From Bacteroidales bacterium (lineage in GTDB: Bacteria > Bacteroidota > Bacteroidia > Bacteroidales > Bacteroidaceae): DNA of 17,448 nucleotides. Numbering within the stretch: the first letter of the stretch is position 1; each line of letters opens with the position of its first letter. Below, in pieces: positions 15,513-17,448 of the stretch. The stretch spans positions 1 to 17,448 of the forward strand of contig SFJN01000033.1 in assembly GCA_004555055.1 (NCBI GenBank), read 5' to 3'. A model generated the notes under the pieces. It saw only the letters and a program-made list of their open reading frames with translations, was not told the DNA's origin and made no database searches. The translations under genes were made by a program, and so were the position numbers.

Positions 15513-17030
15513 ATGGATTACAGTCAATTTTTGAATATGCAGGCCGAACTTTCGCTCCTGGCCGTGATCGTCATCCTCTTTGTGGCTGACCTCTTCATGT
15601 GTCCTGACGGCAAGAACGGCAAGGGTGTCTACAATACCTGTCTGCCCGTGGTGCTACTCACCGTGCATACTCTGCTTAATCTCTGCCCGTTGTGTCATGA
15701 AGCCGGCGAAGCCTTCGGAGGCATGTATCAGCACACCCCGATGATGTCCATCGTCAAGAGCATCCTCTCCATCGGCACCGTCATCACCTTCCTGATGGCC
15801 CACAAATGGCTGTCGCGCGAGGAAAACCTGGTAAAGCAGGGCGAGTTCTACCTCATCACCCTCTTCACACTGCTTGGAATGTACTTCATGATTTCCAGCG
15901 GACACTTCCTCATGTTCTTCATCGGTCTTGAAACCGCCAGCATCCCCATGGCTGCCACCGTGGCTTTCGACAAGAAACGCTACGAAAGCGCCGAAGCCAG
16001 TGCCAAGTTCATTCTGCTCGCACTCTTCTCCGCTGCCCTGCTGCTCTTCGGCATCAGCCTCATCTACGGTGTCACCGGCACCCTCTACTTCGACGGTATC
16101 GGCCAGGCAGTAAGCAACAGTGAGGTGTTCAATCCCGTGATGCTCCTCGGCATGCTCCTCTTCATCACCGGCATGGGCTTCAAGATTTCGCTCGTACCCT
16201 TCCACCTCTGGACTGCCGACACCTATCAGGGTGCCCCCACCGTGGTGACGGGTTACCTCAGCGTCATCTCCAAGGGTAGCGCAGCCTTCGTGCTCTTCAC
16301 CGTCCTCATCAAGGCTTTCGGAGCCTGTGAGCTCGTGCAGGCATGGGACCAGGCCTTCCTTTGGATTATCATCGCCTCCATCACCATTGCCAACCTCTTT
16401 GCCATCCGTCAGAACAACCTGAAGCGATTCATGGCATTCTCCGCCATCTCACAGGCCGGATACCTTGTACTCGGTCTGATGGACGGAACGGCACAGGGAA
16501 TGACATCGCTGGTATTCTACCTCCTCGTCTATATGGTGGCCAACCTCGGCGCCTTCGCCGTCATCACCGTAGTGGAGGAAAACACCGGAGGCATCACCAT
16601 CGACAGCTACAACGGCCTCTACAAGAGCAACCCGAAGCTGGCGTTCCTCATGACGCTCTGCCTCTTCTCGCTCGCAGGTATCCCCCCGTTTGCAGGCTTC
16701 TTCTCGAAGTTCTTCATCTTCATGGCAGCCTTCAACGCCGGATGGCACTGGCTGGTGCTCATCGCCCTGATCAACACCGTCATCTCGCTCTACTACTACC
16801 TGCTTATCGTCAAGGCCATGTACATCATCCCCAACGAGAATCCGCTCCCCGGATTCAGAGTTGACTGCTACAGCCGCACCGCCCTCTTCCTCTGCGTGGC
16901 AGGCGTGGTGTTCCTCGGCATCTGCGGTGTTGCCTACAACTTCATCGACGGCTTTGCCTACGGACTCGACACCATTGCCAACTGCTGCAAGGATGCAGTG
17001 AACAGTTGCTGCGGCCAGTGCTGCCACTGA
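15513..17030 (+). CDS. nuoN: NADH-quinone oxidoreductase subunit N
   Basis: The protein has 505 residues, close to the usual 480-500, with about 14 helices. It is the proximal antiporter-like pumping subunit (ND2 family). Glu140 in FFIGLETASIPM (TM5), Lys224 in GMGFKISLVPFHLWTADTYQGAP (TM7), Lys254 in SVISKGSAAF (TM8) and a Lys in FFSKFFIFMAAF (TM12) are present. The start at 15513 (MDYSQFLNMQAELSLL) is 15 bp after nuoM; an in-frame ATG at 15537 is less likely because the upstream residues are typical of NuoN starts. The extreme C-terminus carries six cysteines in three pairs (Cys491/492, 499/500, 503/504) before a final His, which is not a family feature. It is the last gene of the operon, with a strong terminator 21 bp downstream. 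Confidence 0.96.
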   Translation: MDYSQFLNMQAELSLLAVIVILFVADLFMCPDGKNGKGVYNTCLPVVLLTVHTLLNLCPLCHEAGEAFGGMYQHTPMMSIVKSILSIGTVITFLMAHKWLSREENLVKQGEFYLITLFTLLGMYFMISSGHFLMFFIGLETASIPMAATVAFDKKRYESAEASAKFILLALFSAALLLFGISLIYGVTGTLYFDGIGQAVSNSEVFNPVMLLGMLLFITGMGFKISLVPFHLWTADTYQGAPTVVTGYLSVISKGSAAFVLFTVLIKAFGACELVQAWDQAFLWIIIASITIANLFAIRQNNLKRFMAFSAISQAGYLVLGLMDGTAQGMTSLVFYLLVYMVANLGAFAVITVVEENTGGITIDSYNGLYKSNPKLAFLMTLCLFSLAGIPPFAGFFSKFFIFMAAFNAGWHWLVLIALINTVISLYYYLLIVKAMYIIPNENPLPGFRVDCYSRTALFLCVAGVVFLGICGVAYNFIDGFAYGLDTIANCCKDAVNSCCGQCCH

Positions 17031-17051
17031 TATAGAGCCTTCTGAATAACG

Positions 17052-17094
17052 AAGTCCCCTCAGACATGCTACAGTCTGAGGGGACTTTTTTTTT
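17052..17094 (+). terminator. Intrinsic terminator of the nuo operon
   Basis: A perfect 14-bp stem pairs 17052-17065 with 17074-17087 around an 8-nt loop. It is followed by nine T (17086-17094). It begins 21 bp after the nuoN stop and marks the operon end. Confidence 0.95.
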
Positions 17095-17146
17095 GCAACG
17101 CCCAGCCATAAGGCTGTCACCGCTCCTCTTCATCTCCAAAACTTCC

Positions 17147-17350
17147 TCACGGAACAATGTCGTTATCGTAATAGTCGGCAGCCTCACGGAGTTTGTCGCG
17201 CATATAAGCAAAGGCATTGCGGGGAGAGAGCACCTTGATTCCGGGACCATAACTCATGAACACGCAATAGAGCTTACTCTAATTGCCGAGCCGCAGCATA
17301 TCTTCTGCAAAATACGAATTACTATGCATACGAATGGGAAAAAGTACACG
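17147..17350 (-). pseudogene. Decayed C-terminal fragment resembling a WYL-domain regulator
   Basis: Read on the minus strand, one frame gives FPIRMHSNSYFAEDMLRLGN, a TAG stop (17279-17281), then SKLYCVFMSYGPGIKVLSPR and a tail with YMRDKLREAADYYDND, ending in TGA at 17147-17149. The tail (F-x-SYGPGIKVLSP ... MRDKL ... YY) resembles the C-terminus of WYL-domain transcription regulators, which bind ligands and control transcription through an N-terminal helix-turn-helix. Here the N-terminal and most of the WYL domain are missing. An in-frame stop splits the remnant, and a TAA precedes it at 17351-17353. It is therefore not functional as seen. The family assignment is by recognition of the motif only. 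Confidence 0.5.
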
Positions 17351-17356
17351 TTACAG

Positions 17357-17392
17357 AAAAAAAATCGGACTATGCAGAAAGACTGCATAGTC
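17357..17392 (-). terminator. Putative minus-strand terminator
   Basis: A perfect 10-bp stem (17368-17377 with 17383-17392, loop of 5) is followed on the minus strand by CCGA and eight T (A-run 17357-17364). It would end a minus-strand gene entering from beyond the right edge. A frame from the edge does stop at 17398-17400, just before the hairpin, but only 16 codons are visible, too few to call a gene. Confidence 0.55.
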
Positions 17393-17398
17393 TCCCGC

Positions 17399-17406
17399 TA
17401 ATTTTG
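17399..17406 (+). promoter_or_regulatory. Possible -7 promoter element near the right edge
   Basis: TAATTTTG fits TAnnTTTG on the + strand, seven bases after the hairpin, and would drive a gene starting beyond the window. There is no clear -33 box, and the same bases may instead belong to the end of a minus-strand gene, so this is weak. Confidence 0.25.
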
Positions 17407-17448
17407 CCACAAAATCACAGTAAAGAGATCCGGAGCTTGTACATGCAG

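Noticed and set aside
1..17448. CRISPR array, insertion sequence or prophage genes
   Set aside because: No regularly spaced repeats, transposase, integrase or phage motifs were seen. The two tRNA-Asp genes have no integrase or duplicated attachment fragment beside them.

Overview
The window looks like a chromosomal segment of a Bacteroidales bacterium, most likely Prevotella-like. The evidence is the Bacteroidetes -7 promoter motif (TAnnTTTG) upstream of several units, the lack of clear Shine-Dalgarno sites, lipoproteins of Bacteroidetes type, a secreted protein ending in the usual Bacteroidales C-terminal motif, and a complex I operon with fused nuoCD and no nuoE, nuoF or nuoG.

Left part (1-5851): the 3' end of a secreted protein gene is followed by a long perfect inverted repeat. 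Then come a DUF3298-type lipoprotein, an SGNH/GDSL esterase-like secreted protein, a TrmH/SpoU-family RNA methyltransferase, two identical tandem tRNA-Asp(GTC) genes with a promoter and a terminator, a second lipoprotein (possibly NigD-like) and a GNAT-like protein. All are on the + strand.

Central and right part (6042-17094): a terminator hairpin runs into a TAnnTTTG promoter. The promoter is followed by a leader of about 260 nt that can fold into a closed multibranch RNA with three internal hairpins. The leader opens a ten-gene complex I operon, nuoA-B-CD-H-I-J-K-L-M-N, closed by a perfect 14-bp terminator. Together the genes encode the membrane proton-pumping arm and the quinone-reducing connecting module. 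The NADH-oxidising module (NuoEFG) is absent, so the physiological electron donor cannot be read from this locus. Unusual points are a long Ala/Lys/Glu-rich tail on NuoI, a six-cysteine tail on NuoN, a Leu where NuoM normally has its TM7 lysine, and a 171-bp spacer between nuoI and nuoJ.

Right edge (17095-17448): a decayed minus-strand fragment resembles the C-terminus of a WYL-domain regulator. Beside it is a hairpin with a minus-strand T-tract that probably ends a gene lying beyond the window.

The best candidate for something undescribed is the structured RNA leader of the nuo operon. I do not recognise it as a known riboswitch class, and the fold is inferred by eye only.
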